From: CAXQZM01 sp965229645
GTDB taxonomy: Bacteria > Pseudomonadota > Alphaproteobacteria > UBA7985
Length of the DNA stretch: 64,000 nucleotides
Assembly (NCBI GenBank): GCA_965229645.1
Contig: OZ245893.1
Coordinates: 1,426,001-1,490,000 of the forward strand
Direction of reading: 5' to 3'
Positions within the stretch are counted from its first letter, which is position 1; every line of letters starts with the position of its first letter. Under the pieces are notes generated by a model that ran no database searches, was not told the origin of the DNA, and was given only the letters and a program-made list of their open reading frames with translations. A program made the position numbers and the translations under genes. Positions 8,217 to 17,130 of this stretch are shown here, piece after piece.

Positions 8217-8969
8217 ATGATTCGAAACATTGCCATTGTCGTCGTCGCCGTCGCCGCCGCAGTTGTGATCGGCGTTTTTGTGTGGCCCAACGGCGGCAGT
8301 TCCACCGACGATACGGCACAACGTGATGCTAGTTCTAACAGCCAGGAGAGGTTTTCCTGGGATCAATATCCCGAGTACGCCGAAGTGTTGCGCCCCAATG
8401 GCCGCGATCAGTTTTTGACCCCGCATCCGTCGGACAAGGGCTACGGAGACCCGCAAGCCCCGGTGGTGTTGATGGAGTTCTTTTCGTACCGATGCCCGCA
8501 CTGCGCCAGCTTCCACAACGGCCCGTTCCAGCAGATCATGAACGAATACGTCGACACGGGGTTGGTTTATTTCATCAAGCGGGACTTCTTGCTCGATGAT
8601 CAGGTCGTGGGGTTTGAATTGAACGCGGGCGCAGGCGCGCAGTGTTTTGTCGATGAGGCGCAGTCGCGCCTGTTCGCAGATTTGGTCTTTAGCCAGCAGC
8701 GGGCCCTGTCGCGAGCCCCCGATCCCCTGGAACGGCTGGTCCCAGTCTTTACCGATGCGGGGATGGAGGAAAGCATGGCGCGGGCCTGCATGACCGATCA
8801 CAAGAACCGCAGTTTGGTTCTGCTGCGGTCCAAGCGCTCAAAAGTCGCGGCGCAGGTATCTGGCACCCCGACATTGTTCATCAATCAAGAGCGCTTCACG
8901 GGCAATGCGGGCGACTATAATGCCATCCGCACCATGATCGAGCGGGCGCTGGCGGTGGCCGACAGCTAG
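8217..8969 (+). CDS. DsbA-family thiol:disulfide oxidoreductase, copy 1
   Basis: About 250 residues. An N-terminal hydrophobic segment (IAIVVVAVAAAVVIGVFVW) acts as signal or membrane anchor, exporting a thioredoxin-fold domain to the periplasm. The active site is CPHC in FFSYRCPHCASFH and the cis-Pro loop is SGTPTLFIN. The long helical insertion (about 110-190) is typical of DsbA. It should catalyse or use disulfide exchange in exported proteins; the partner is unknown. The start at 8217 was chosen over an upstream in-frame ATG at 8157 because GGAG lies about 11 bp before it and the signal segment follows directly. A close paralogue lies 72 bp downstream. Confidence 0.88.
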   Translation: MIRNIAIVVVAVAAAVVIGVFVWPNGGSSTDDTAQRDASSNSQERFSWDQYPEYAEVLRPNGRDQFLTPHPSDKGYGDPQAPVVLMEFFSYRCPHCASFHNGPFQQIMNEYVDTGLVYFIKRDFLLDDQVVGFELNAGAGAQCFVDEAQSRLFADLVFSQQRALSRAPDPLERLVPVFTDAGMEESMARACMTDHKNRSLVLLRSKRSKVAAQVSGTPTLFINQERFTGNAGDYNAIRTMIERALAVADS

Positions 8970-9041
8970 AGCATCGGGCGACGACAAGGCGGATTGATCG
9001 AGGGCTGAAGGGAGTCAAGACCCCTGCGAAGGGCGCGTTCG

Positions 9042-9914
9042 ATGATCAGAAGTTTTGCGCTTATCCTCACGTCCGTGCTGCTAACGCTCGCGACCTTGCC
9101 CGTCATTGCCGTCGTCGCATGGCCCAGCGTCAAAGATGAGGCGCGCGCCCTGTTGTTGGCGTTTTTGTTTGATGATGGGCTGGCCATACCCAGCGATCCT
9201 AGGCGGGCCTTAGGCGGGCCAGATGGGGGCAATGCCCCTAACCAGGCGCAGGAAACCCTGGATGAAAACGGCGTTCTTATTGCAAACGAACGCACCTTCT
9301 TTTGGGACGAATTCCCAGAGTTCGCCGAAGTGTTGCGCCCCGCAAACCGCGCGGAATTCTTGACACCCCACGCCTCGGACAGGGGCTATGGCGACCCGCA
9401 AGCGCCTGTGGTTATGATCGATTTCTTTTCTTACCAATGCCCCGACTGCGCCGCTTTCCACGACGGCCCCTTTCAACAGATCATGGAGGAGTACGTCGAG
9501 ACGGGGTTGGCGTATTTCATTAAGCGGGATTTCCTGCTCAATGATCAGGAAGTGGGGTTTGAATTGAACGCGGGCGCGGGCGCGCAGTGCTTCATCGATC
9601 CAGCGGGCGCGCGCTTGTTCGCCGATCTCGTCTTTCGTCAACAAAATGCCCTGGCCACGGCCCCTAATCCGTTTGAGTCTTTGGTCACCGTTTTTACCGA
9701 CGCGGGGATGGAGGCGGGCATGGCGCGCACCTGTATGCGCGACCATAGGAACCGCAGCTTGGTCTTGCTGAGGTCCAAACGCGCCAAGGATGCGGCGCAG
9801 GTTTCTAGCGCCCCAACGCTTTTCATCAATCAAGAGCGCTATACGGGCTCTATCCTCGACTTCAATGCGATTCGCACCGAAGTTGAGCGCGCGCTTATTC
9901 GAGTGGGGAGTTAA
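9042..9914 (+). CDS. DsbA-family thiol:disulfide oxidoreductase, copy 2
   Basis: A 290-residue tandem paralogue of the preceding gene, strongly similar from FFWDEFPEFAEVLRPANR to the end. Differences: the active site is CPDC (FFSYQCPDCAAFH) instead of CPHC, the cis-Pro loop is SSAPTLFIN, and a longer linker (about residues 48-85) follows the N-terminal membrane segment. In DsbA-like proteins the residues between the two cysteines set redox potential, so the copies may have diverged in function. Likely periplasmic and membrane-anchored. Ends 42 bp before a copy of the dispersed element. Confidence 0.88.
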   Translation: MIRSFALILTSVLLTLATLPVIAVVAWPSVKDEARALLLAFLFDDGLAIPSDPRRALGGPDGGNAPNQAQETLDENGVLIANERTFFWDEFPEFAEVLRPANRAEFLTPHASDRGYGDPQAPVVMIDFFSYQCPDCAAFHDGPFQQIMEEYVETGLAYFIKRDFLLNDQEVGFELNAGAGAQCFIDPAGARLFADLVFRQQNALATAPNPFESLVTVFTDAGMEAGMARTCMRDHRNRSLVLLRSKRAKDAAQVSSAPTLFINQERYTGSILDFNAIRTEVERALIRVGS

Positions 9915-9956
9915 GGCTGCGCCCATATCCTTTGCTCATGAACGACAGGTCCAGAT

Positions 9957-10148
9957 TACACCAGCAGCGACCCAGAATTACTCGAATGATCGCTGGTATA
10001 AGGGCCGCGACTGCGGCCCCCGTAGCGGCCCCGAGAATAGCGCGAAAGCGCCTCGGGGTATAAGCGAAGGCCCCGTCGGAGGCGAAACGCGAAGCGTTTC
10101 TGCCGTGAGACACAAAACGGCCAAAAAGTGGCAACTTTTTGGGCCGTC
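9957..10148 (+). repeat. Composite palindromic element, medium form
   Basis: Begins with a variant of the left end (TACACCAGCAGCGA), then CGCTGGTATAAGGGCCGCG, a CCCCGAG...CTCGGGG hairpin, GAAACGCGAAGCGTTTC, and the CCAAAAAGT/ACTTTTTGG hairpin. It lies between the second DsbA-like gene and smc. From 10149 to 10309 I see nothing beyond the smc leader. Confidence 0.85.
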
Positions 10149-10309
10149 GGGACTAGACTTATCCCCAAGCATGTGCGGCCCGCGTCTAGTCCTCAGCGCC
10201 CTGAGCCAATAGAGTTGGTCGATCGCAAAGCTAGCGATGGGGCGGTTGCGGTTTAAGGTCGCTTGGTCGAGGGTCTTGTTGCCAGGCCCAAATAAATCGG
10301 GAAAGTTCT

Positions 10310-13300
10310 TTGGTCGCTTTTGACAACTTGCGTTTGGCGGGCTTCAAGTCCTTCGTTGAGGCCACGGACATGGCGATCCTGCCTGGCCTAACGGGGATTG
10401 TTGGCCCCAATGGGTGCGGTAAGTCAAACTTGGTCGAGGCCTTGCGCTGGGTCATGGGCGAAAGCAGCGCCAAACGCCTGCGCGGCGGTGAGATGGACGA
10501 TGTGATTTTCGCAGGCGCCGCAGGCCGACCCGCGAGAAATCAAGCGGAAGTGACGGTGCGCCTCGCCAACCCCGACCTTGATGCGCCAGTCCTGTTCAAC
10601 GATGCCACGACCCTGGAGGTGACGCGCAAGGTCCTGCGCGGCCAGGGCAGCGCTTACCGCGTCAATGGCCGGGACCATCGTGCCCAGGACCTCAAGCTGC
10701 TGTTCGCCGATCTCGCCTCGGGCGCGGCGTCCAACGCCATGGTGGCCCAAGGCCGTGTTGCCGCCATCGTCAACGCCCGGCCGCTCGATCGGCGCGCGCT
10801 GCTGGAGGAAGCGGCGGGCATTACGGGCCTCTATTCGCGCCGGCGCGAGGCGGAGAACCGGCTGCGTGCCGCCGAACAAAATCTGGCGCGGGTCAGCGAT
10901 GTGCGCGAAGCCAAGCAGAGCCAAAGACGCGCGCTGGACCGACAGGCGGGCGCGGCGCGGCGCTATCGGGATTTGCAGGACCAGCGGCGCGGCCTCGCCG
11001 CCGTGCTCATGTACTTGGCCTGGCAAGAAAGCGAGGCCGCGCTGAACGCGGCCAACAGCAAGCTCCGCAGCCTCGAAGCCGATTGCGAGCGGCGGGAGCT
11101 GGCAGAAGCCAAAGCCAAGCGCGAGGAAGACGCTGCCAACGCCGCGCTAGAACCCCTGCGTCGCGCCCATGCCGAGGCGGCGGCGCGCGTGCAGCGCTTG
11201 CAGTTGGCCTTGGACGCCCTGGACGGCGAGGAACGCGGCCTGGGCCTCAAGCAAGAGAGCCTGACGCGGCAGTTGACCGAATGCGGCAGCGATTTAGCGC
11301 GCGAGCAGGAACAAGTCCGCGCCGCCCATGAGCGCCTGCAACACCTGGAAGCAGAGGAGGTCACGCTGAAAGCGCAGCAGGCGGCGCTCGAGCCCAAAAT
11401 CGCCGACGCGCAGTCGGGTCTGGCTAAGGAAGAAGCAGCCGAGCAAGCGGCAACGGGGCGTTTGCGCGATCGGGCGGCCCTACTCAGCACCGCGCGCAAC
11501 GAGCGTCACGCTCTGGACGTTCGGATCAAGGGCTTGGAAGCGCGCGCGCAGGCCTTGGCGGCGCGGCAACGCGCGGGGGACCAGGTGCGGCCCTTTGCGG
11601 GGCTGAGCGCCGAGGCAATCGACGCCCGCATTGCTGCGCAGGCGGCGGACCAGGCGCGTCTCGCCGCCCTGCACGCGCAGATGGAAACCCAAGAGGCGCA
11701 GGTCGCCGACGCCAAAGCCGCGCTGGCAACGGCGACGCAAGCCCGCCAAGCGCTGGCCCAGCAGCAGGCCGAGTGCCGCGCCGAGGCGCAGGGACTCGCC
11801 GCCCTTTTGGGCGCGCCTGCGGGGCGGGGCGGCTCAGTTAAGGCGCCCGACCCTTCGCAGGGGGAGTTGCAGGAAACCTTGGACCAAGCCCTGACCGTCG
11901 CGGCGGGGTTCGCGCCGCAAGTGGCCGCAGCCCTCGGCGCGGGCATGGCGGCGGCCATCGCGGCACCAGAGGCGACCGACACCTCTGCGACCGCGCCCTT
12001 GCTGGGTAACTATTGGCGTCCGCGCGCGTTGCCGCTGGCCCCCGACCTGCCCGAGGGTGCTGTGTCTCTTGCGACGGCCGTATCCGCGCCTGCGTGGCTG
12101 GGCGGCGTGCTGGCCTATGTCGGTCAGGTCGAGAGCGCCGAGGCGGCCCTGGCTTTGCAAGCCCAGTTGCGCCCAGGACAAGCGCTGACGACGGCCAAGG
12201 GCGGCCTCTGGCGCTGGGACGGGCTGGTAATTTCTGCCGACCAGAGCGCGGGGCACGCGGCCTTGCTGACCCGCAAGCAAAGGCTGACGGCTTTGCAGGA
12301 CGCATTGCGCGCCCTTGAGCCCCAGGCCGAAGCGGCGCAAGCCGCCGAGACCAAGGCCCAACACGTCCTCGATGAGCGGACCCGAGAGGTTGTGGACGCC
12401 GAATCCCGCGCGCGGCACGTCCAGCGCGCCTTGGCCCAGGCGGGGCAAGACATCGCTGCGGCGCAAAGGGCGCTCGCCGACCATCGAACCAAGGTCGCCG
12501 CGCAGGAGGTCGAGCAAGCGGGGACGCGGCGGGAGCAAGAAACGGTAGAGGCCGAATTGGGCGGCTTGCGCCAGGCTTGGGCCGAGTTGCCGGGATTGGA
12601 CGCCCTGGAAGCGCAGGTCAGGCAAGCCCAAGCGCGAGTAGAGACAGAGCAAGCCGCCGTGCGTGCGCGGCGCGACGACCGAGAGCAGGCCAAGCGGGAG
12701 TTGATCGCCGTCGAAGCGCGCCAAGGGGCCCTCCTGACCGAAACTTTCACCTACGAGGGACAGTATAGCAAAGCTCAAGCTCAGGTGGAGGTGCTGCGCG
12801 CGCGCGCCACCGCGCTGGAAGCCGAAGCGACGGCGCTGGCAACCCGCCCCGCGCAGCTCGAGGCCCAGCGCGCGGACCTCTCAGAGACGCTGGTCGAGGC
12901 CCGCGATGGCCAGGCCCTGGCGGGCGACGCGCTGGCGGCGGGGGAACACAAGATGCGCGGCTTGCGCGCCAGCGCCCAAGCGGCGGTTCAGGCCTTTGCC
13001 AGCGCCCGCGAAGCGCGCGCGCGGTGCCAAGGCGACCAAGCGGCGGCCCAGGACCGCAGCGCCCATATGGCGCGTCAAGCCTACGAGCAGTTCAAGCGCC
13101 CCGCCGCCGACCTGCTCGACCTCGGCCCCTACGCCCCAGGCGACAATTTGCCGACGCAGGCGGCCACGCACGAACGGGTAAGGCGGTTAGAACGGCAGAT
13201 CGACCAAATCGGCGCCGTGAACCTGATGGCCGAAACCGAATTGACCCAGATCGAGACCGAGTTGAAGGACTTAGATCGCGAGATGGACGATCTGACCAAA

Positions 13301-13849
13301 GCCATGGCCAAGCTGCGCCAGGCGATCAGCGAGATCAACCAGGAAGGGCGCGCCCGTCTCACGAGCGCGTTCGACCAAGTATCGACCCATTTCTCTGCTC
13401 TGTTCCAGCGCTTGTTCGGTGGCGGCAAAGCCCAGCTGGAACTTGTGGGCTCGCCCGACCCCCTGGAGGCGGGGTTGGAAATCATCGCCTCCCCGCCTGG
13501 GAAACGCCTGCAAAGCCTGACCCTCCTATCAGGGGGCGAGCAGACCTTAACCGCGCTGGCCCTGATCTTTGCCATGTTTCGGGCCAACCCTGCGCCCTTA
13601 TGCGTCCTGGATGAGGTTGACGCGCCGCTCGACGACGCCAATGTCGAACGCATGTGCGAGTTGTTGAACCATATGGCGGGCGAGGTCGGGACGCGGTTCC
13701 TGATCGTCACCCACAACGCCCTGACCATGGCGCGGGTCGACCGCCTGTTTGGCGTGACCATGGCCGAACGCGGCGTATCGCGCCTGGTGTCGGTCAACTT
13801 GGCCGAAGCCAGCAGCTTCGGGAGTTATACCAGCGGCGATAGAGAATGA
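10310..13849 (+). CDS. smc: Chromosome segregation protein SMC
   Basis: An ABC-type ATPase that, as a dimer with ScpA/ScpB, extrudes DNA loops and organises the chromosome. 1179 residues, normal length. Walker A GPNGCGKSN at about 32-40; two long coiled coils rich in Ala, Gln and Glu; hinge at about 520-650; ABC signature LSGGEQTL near 1073; Walker B CVLDEVDAPLDDAN near 1098. The start is TTG with GGGAAAG just upstream; homology begins at once (LRLAGFKSF), so no other start fits. The last codons (YTSGDRE and stop) lie inside the dispersed element at 13826, so the C-terminus has been altered by the insertion. Confidence 0.97.
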   Translation: MVAFDNLRLAGFKSFVEATDMAILPGLTGIVGPNGCGKSNLVEALRWVMGESSAKRLRGGEMDDVIFAGAAGRPARNQAEVTVRLANPDLDAPVLFNDATTLEVTRKVLRGQGSAYRVNGRDHRAQDLKLLFADLASGAASNAMVAQGRVAAIVNARPLDRRALLEEAAGITGLYSRRREAENRLRAAEQNLARVSDVREAKQSQRRALDRQAGAARRYRDLQDQRRGLAAVLMYLAWQESEAALNAANSKLRSLEADCERRELAEAKAKREEDAANAALEPLRRAHAEAAARVQRLQLALDALDGEERGLGLKQESLTRQLTECGSDLAREQEQVRAAHERLQHLEAEEVTLKAQQAALEPKIADAQSGLAKEEAAEQAATGRLRDRAALLSTARNERHALDVRIKGLEARAQALAARQRAGDQVRPFAGLSAEAIDARIAAQAADQARLAALHAQMETQEAQVADAKAALATATQARQALAQQQAECRAEAQGLAALLGAPAGRGGSVKAPDPSQGELQETLDQALTVAAGFAPQVAAALGAGMAAAIAAPEATDTSATAPLLGNYWRPRALPLAPDLPEGAVSLATAVSAPAWLGGVLAYVGQVESAEAALALQAQLRPGQALTTAKGGLWRWDGLVISADQSAGHAALLTRKQRLTALQDALRALEPQAEAAQAAETKAQHVLDERTREVVDAESRARHVQRALAQAGQDIAAAQRALADHRTKVAAQEVEQAGTRREQETVEAELGGLRQAWAELPGLDALEAQVRQAQARVETEQAAVRARRDDREQAKRELIAVEARQGALLTETFTYEGQYSKAQAQVEVLRARATALEAEATALATRPAQLEAQRADLSETLVEARDGQALAGDALAAGEHKMRGLRASAQAAVQAFASAREARARCQGDQAAAQDRSAHMARQAYEQFKRPAADLLDLGPYAPGDNLPTQAATHERVRRLERQIDQIGAVNLMAETELTQIETELKDLDREMDDLTKAMAKLRQAISEINQEGRARLTSAFDQVSTHFSALFQRLFGGGKAQLELVGSPDPLEAGLEIIASPPGKRLQSLTLLSGGEQTLTALALIFAMFRANPAPLCVLDEVDAPLDDANVERMCELLNHMAGEVGTRFLIVTHNALTMARVDRLFGVTMAERGVSRLVSVNLAEASSFGSYTSGDRE

Positions 13850-14217
13850 CTCCTATGATCGCTGGTATAAGGGCCGCGACTGCGGCCCCCGCAGCGGGCT
13901 CCAAGCCCGAAGGGCGCAGGGAACGCCCGCGCCCGAAACAGGCGGCCCCGAGATCAGCGCGAAAGCGCCTCGGGGTAAAGCGAAGGCCCCGTCCTGCGGT
14001 CGGGCTGAGCGAGCATAGCGAGCGAGTAGAGACCCCTACTAAAAGCGTCGGGCTGAGCGAGCATAGCGAGCGAGTAGAGACCCCTACTAAAAGCGTCGGG
14101 CTGAGCGAGCATAGCGAGCGAGTAGAGACCGCAACCACAAAAAGCCGAAACGCGAAGCGTTTCTGCCGTGAGACACAAAGCGGCCAAAAAAGTGTCAACT
14201 TTTTTGGCCGTTGATAT
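13826..14217 (+). repeat. Composite palindromic element, largest form
   Basis: Left module: TATACCAGCGGCGAT, then GAATGACTCCTATGATCGCTGG and TATAAGGG, a stem whose arms are TTATACCAGCG and CGCTGGTATAA. Then come a GC-rich palindrome (GGGCTCCAAGCCC, GGGCGCAGGGAACGCCC), CCCCGAG...CTCGGGG, a 48-bp tandem repeat, GAAACGCGAAGCGTTTC and a terminal hairpin CCAAAAAAGT/ACTTTTTTGG ending in GTTGATATTAGAGG. It supplies the end of smc, and the GAGGAG used as addB ribosome-binding site sits at its right edge. Confidence 0.9.
13999..14132 (+). repeat. 48-bp tandem repeat inside the composite element, 2.8 copies
   Basis: Units start at 13999, 14047 and 14095. Each begins GTCGGGCTGAGCGAGCATAG, then CGAGCGAGTAGAGAC, then CCCTACTAAAAGC; the third is cut short at GAGAC. 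The same core occurs once in the element at 27.7 kb, so the number of units varies between copies. Confidence 0.9.
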
Positions 14218-14232
14218 TAGAGGAGCGCACCT

Positions 14233-17130
14233 GTGGGGACACTTTATACAATTCCTTCGCGCTACGGCTTTGCGGCGGCCTTGGCGCGGGGTTTGCTCGA
14301 CCAACACACGCCAGAAGACTTGGCGCAGGTTCACCTTTACTTGCCGACCCGCCGCGGCGTCCGCACCGTTCAAGAGGCCTTGGCAGCGGCGGCGGGGGGG
14401 CGGCCCTTGCTGCTGCCGCGCTTGTTCACCCTCGGCGATGTGGAGGCCGACGATCTGGCGCTGATGGGCGGGGAGGAGGTGAGCGCGAGCGCGGGCGAGT
14501 TGCCGCCGCCCCTGGCCGCGACCCATCAACTGTTTTTGCTGGCCCGTCTGGTCGATCATGCCTGGGATCGGGTCTTGGGCGGCACCCAGCCCAAGTCGCA
14601 GACGCAGGTTTTTGCTTACGCGCGCGCGCTGAAAGCGCTGCTCGACACCGTAGAAACCGAGGGCGTCAGCCTTGAGGCCCTGTCAACGGCGGCGCCGACC
14701 GACGCAGCGCTCGAGGGGTTTTGGGAGCGGGCGGGACGGTTCATCGCCCTGATCCAGGACCAGTGGCCGAATCTGGAAGCAGAAACGGGGCGGCTTTCCA
14801 TGGCCCGGCGGCGGCGCAAACTACTGGAACTGCTGGGGCAGGAATGGGCCGCCCGCCCGCCCGACCATCCCCTGATCCTGGCCGGGACGACGGCCACCAT
14901 CCCGGCGGTGGGCGACTTGGCCTGCCTGATCGGAGGTTTGCCGCAAGGGCAGATCGTCTTACCAGGGCTTGACGGGCATTTGGACGCGGCGACCTGGACG
15001 CAGGTGGCTGTGAGCCCCAGCCACCCCCAGTTTGGCCTCAAGCGCTTGCTCGATCGCCTGGGGTGCGAACCGCACGATGTCGCGATCTGGCCTGCCTGCG
15101 ATGGGGCGCTGGACCAGGACCGCCACGCCGCCCTCAGCGCCGCGCAACGGCCCGCGACGGCGGCGGCAATAGCGGCGGTGCCTGCGCCTTTCGATTTGTC
15201 GGGTCTTGCTCTGGTCGAGGCGCCAAGCAACGAGGTGGAGGCGCGCACCCTGGCGGTGTTTTTGCGCGCGGCGCTGGAGGCGCCCGAGGCGCAGGCGGCG
15301 CTGGTGACCCCCGACCGCGATTTGGCCGCGCGCGTGGCCGCCGAGTTGCGGCGCTGGGGCATCGAGGTGGACGATTCGGCGGGCGTCAGCTTGGCTGCCA
15401 GCTCGCTCGGGCGGTTGGTGCAAGCCAGCGCCGCGCTGATCGGCCCGATTTGGTCGGCGCTGGCGCTGGCCCGCGTGCTAGCCCATCCGCTGGTGACCTT
15501 GGGTTTGGATTTTGCCGACGCGCGCGCCTTCGCGCGGCAGATGGACTTGGCGCTGCGCGGGGTCGGGCAGATGGCGGGCGCGACGCTGGCCTGGCCCGAC
15601 AGCCCCGCCAGCGCGCGCTTAAAGGCCGCATGGGCCTCTTGCGCCGACGGGGAGGTGCCAGCGCGCCTGCCCCCGCCCGACTGGGTGGCGCGACATTTGC
15701 GGCTGCTGGACACCCTTAACCCCGACGCGGCGGCGCTGTGGCAAGGCCCCGCGGCCCAAGCCATCGCCGCAGTTTTGGAGGAGGTGCAGACCTACGGCGC
15801 CGTCTCCCCCGCCATCACCGCGCACGACTACGCCGACCTGATCGCCCAGGTCTTGGGCGAGGTGACTAGGCGGCCCACCTACGGCGCCCATGCGCGGGTG
15901 CGGATTTTGGGCACCTTGGAGGCGCGCTTGCTGCACGTCGATGCCCTGGCCCTGGGCGGGCTCAACGAAGGCACCTGGCCGAAGGAAACCGACGTTGGCC
16001 CCTGGATGAATCGCCCGACACGCGCCCTGGTCGGCCTGCCAAGCCCCGAGCGCAAGGTGGGTTTGGCGGCGCATGACTTGGCGCAGGCCTTTGCCAGCCC
16101 GCGTCTATTGCTGACCCGTACCGCGCGCGTCGATGGCACGCCCACCCTCGCCAGCCGCTGGATCGAACGGCTCAACACCCTGTTGGTGCAGACGGGCCAA
16201 GATACGGCGCTAGCGGCGGCGGGCGCGCCTTACCTGCGCGCGGCCCTGGCCCTGGATTTGCCTGCCTCGTCCGCGTCTTCCACGCCGTCAACGCGAGCGC
16301 CGCGCGCCTTAGACACACCCGCCCAGGCCTGCCCGCCGCTGGCGGCGCGCCCCAAAACCCTCCATGCCACCGATGTCGGGCTGCTGGTGACCAATCCCTA
16401 TGGGTTCTACGCCAAGCGCATTTTGAAACTGCGGGCCCTCGACCCGCGCGGGTCGCGCCCGCCCGACCAAGCCTGGGGCAACTTGGTCCACGACATTTTG
16501 GAGCGCGCGACGGACGCGCCAAACCTAGGTCTCGATCGCTTGTGGGACCTGGGTCGGGACTACCTAGAGCGCGAGGAGGTCGAGCCTGGCACGGCGGCCC
16601 TATGGCACGTGCAGCTGCGCCATACGTTGGCGCAGTTCTGGCGGCTCTATCAACCCTACGCAAACCACCCAGGGGTCAGTGAGTCCGTCGGCAGTTTGGA
16701 CTTGAACGATCATCGTCTCACTGGCCGCGCCGACCGCGTGGTTGCCATGCCAGGCCACCTGCTGGTGCTAGACTATAAGACGGGCCAGACCGCGAGCGAT
16801 GCCAAGCAGCGGCGGGGCATCGACCCGCAGTTGTCGATTTTGGGGCTGATCGCAGAGGCGAGCGGCTTTGCCGATGCGCCGACCCTGAAGGGGCGGGATC
16901 AGGTGCTGCAGGCATTCCTGGCTTTGCCCAAGCGCGCCCATGACCAGGGCAAACTCAGCGTCACCGATGCCGACGTGCGCACTGAGGTACGGGCGGGCCT
17001 GGAAACCTTGTTGACCGCCTATCAGGACCCTGACCAGCCCTATCTGGTCGCCCCCTTTGGCGACAGCGTGGGTCGGGCCAACCTGCAATTCGATGACTAT
17101 GCCCATTTGGCGCGGCGGAGTGCCCTATGA
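14233..17130 (+). CDS. addB: Double-strand break repair protein AddB
   Basis: Nuclease/inactive-helicase subunit of AddAB, which resects double-strand DNA ends to Chi-like sites and loads RecA. 965 residues, usual for the alphaproteobacterial type. The start shows TIPSRYGFAAALARGLL and YLPTRRGVRTVQEAL, typical of AddB. Near the C-terminus LLVLDYKTGQ (about 840-850) carries the Asp and Lys of the PD-(D/E)XK nuclease, preceded by GRADRVV. The start is GTG with GAGGAG 7 bp upstream. The stop overlaps the addA start as ATGA. Confidence 0.95.
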   Translation: MGTLYTIPSRYGFAAALARGLLDQHTPEDLAQVHLYLPTRRGVRTVQEALAAAAGGRPLLLPRLFTLGDVEADDLALMGGEEVSASAGELPPPLAATHQLFLLARLVDHAWDRVLGGTQPKSQTQVFAYARALKALLDTVETEGVSLEALSTAAPTDAALEGFWERAGRFIALIQDQWPNLEAETGRLSMARRRRKLLELLGQEWAARPPDHPLILAGTTATIPAVGDLACLIGGLPQGQIVLPGLDGHLDAATWTQVAVSPSHPQFGLKRLLDRLGCEPHDVAIWPACDGALDQDRHAALSAAQRPATAAAIAAVPAPFDLSGLALVEAPSNEVEARTLAVFLRAALEAPEAQAALVTPDRDLAARVAAELRRWGIEVDDSAGVSLAASSLGRLVQASAALIGPIWSALALARVLAHPLVTLGLDFADARAFARQMDLALRGVGQMAGATLAWPDSPASARLKAAWASCADGEVPARLPPPDWVARHLRLLDTLNPDAAALWQGPAAQAIAAVLEEVQTYGAVSPAITAHDYADLIAQVLGEVTRRPTYGAHARVRILGTLEARLLHVDALALGGLNEGTWPKETDVGPWMNRPTRALVGLPSPERKVGLAAHDLAQAFASPRLLLTRTARVDGTPTLASRWIERLNTLLVQTGQDTALAAAGAPYLRAALALDLPASSASSTPSTRAPRALDTPAQACPPLAARPKTLHATDVGLLVTNPYGFYAKRILKLRALDPRGSRPPDQAWGNLVHDILERATDAPNLGLDRLWDLGRDYLEREEVEPGTAALWHVQLRHTLAQFWRLYQPYANHPGVSESVGSLDLNDHRLTGRADRVVAMPGHLLVLDYKTGQTASDAKQRRGIDPQLSILGLIAEASGFADAPTLKGRDQVLQAFLALPKRAHDQGKLSVTDADVRTEVRAGLETLLTAYQDPDQPYLVAPFGDSVGRANLQFDDYAHLARRSAL

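Noticed and set aside
10424..11026. 200-aa antisense frame over the smc head
   Set aside because: Overlaps the conserved ATP-binding head and shows no family features.
13999..14132. CRISPR array
   Set aside because: Units abut without spacers and lie inside a dispersed element.
14616..15764. Long open frame opposite addB
   Set aside because: High-GC shadow of addB: Ser/Ala/Arg-rich composition, no family pattern, and addB itself is full length. The same holds for the long antisense frames over addA (19401-20645), smc (11834-12778) and the mannitol-dehydrogenase gene (46799-48112).
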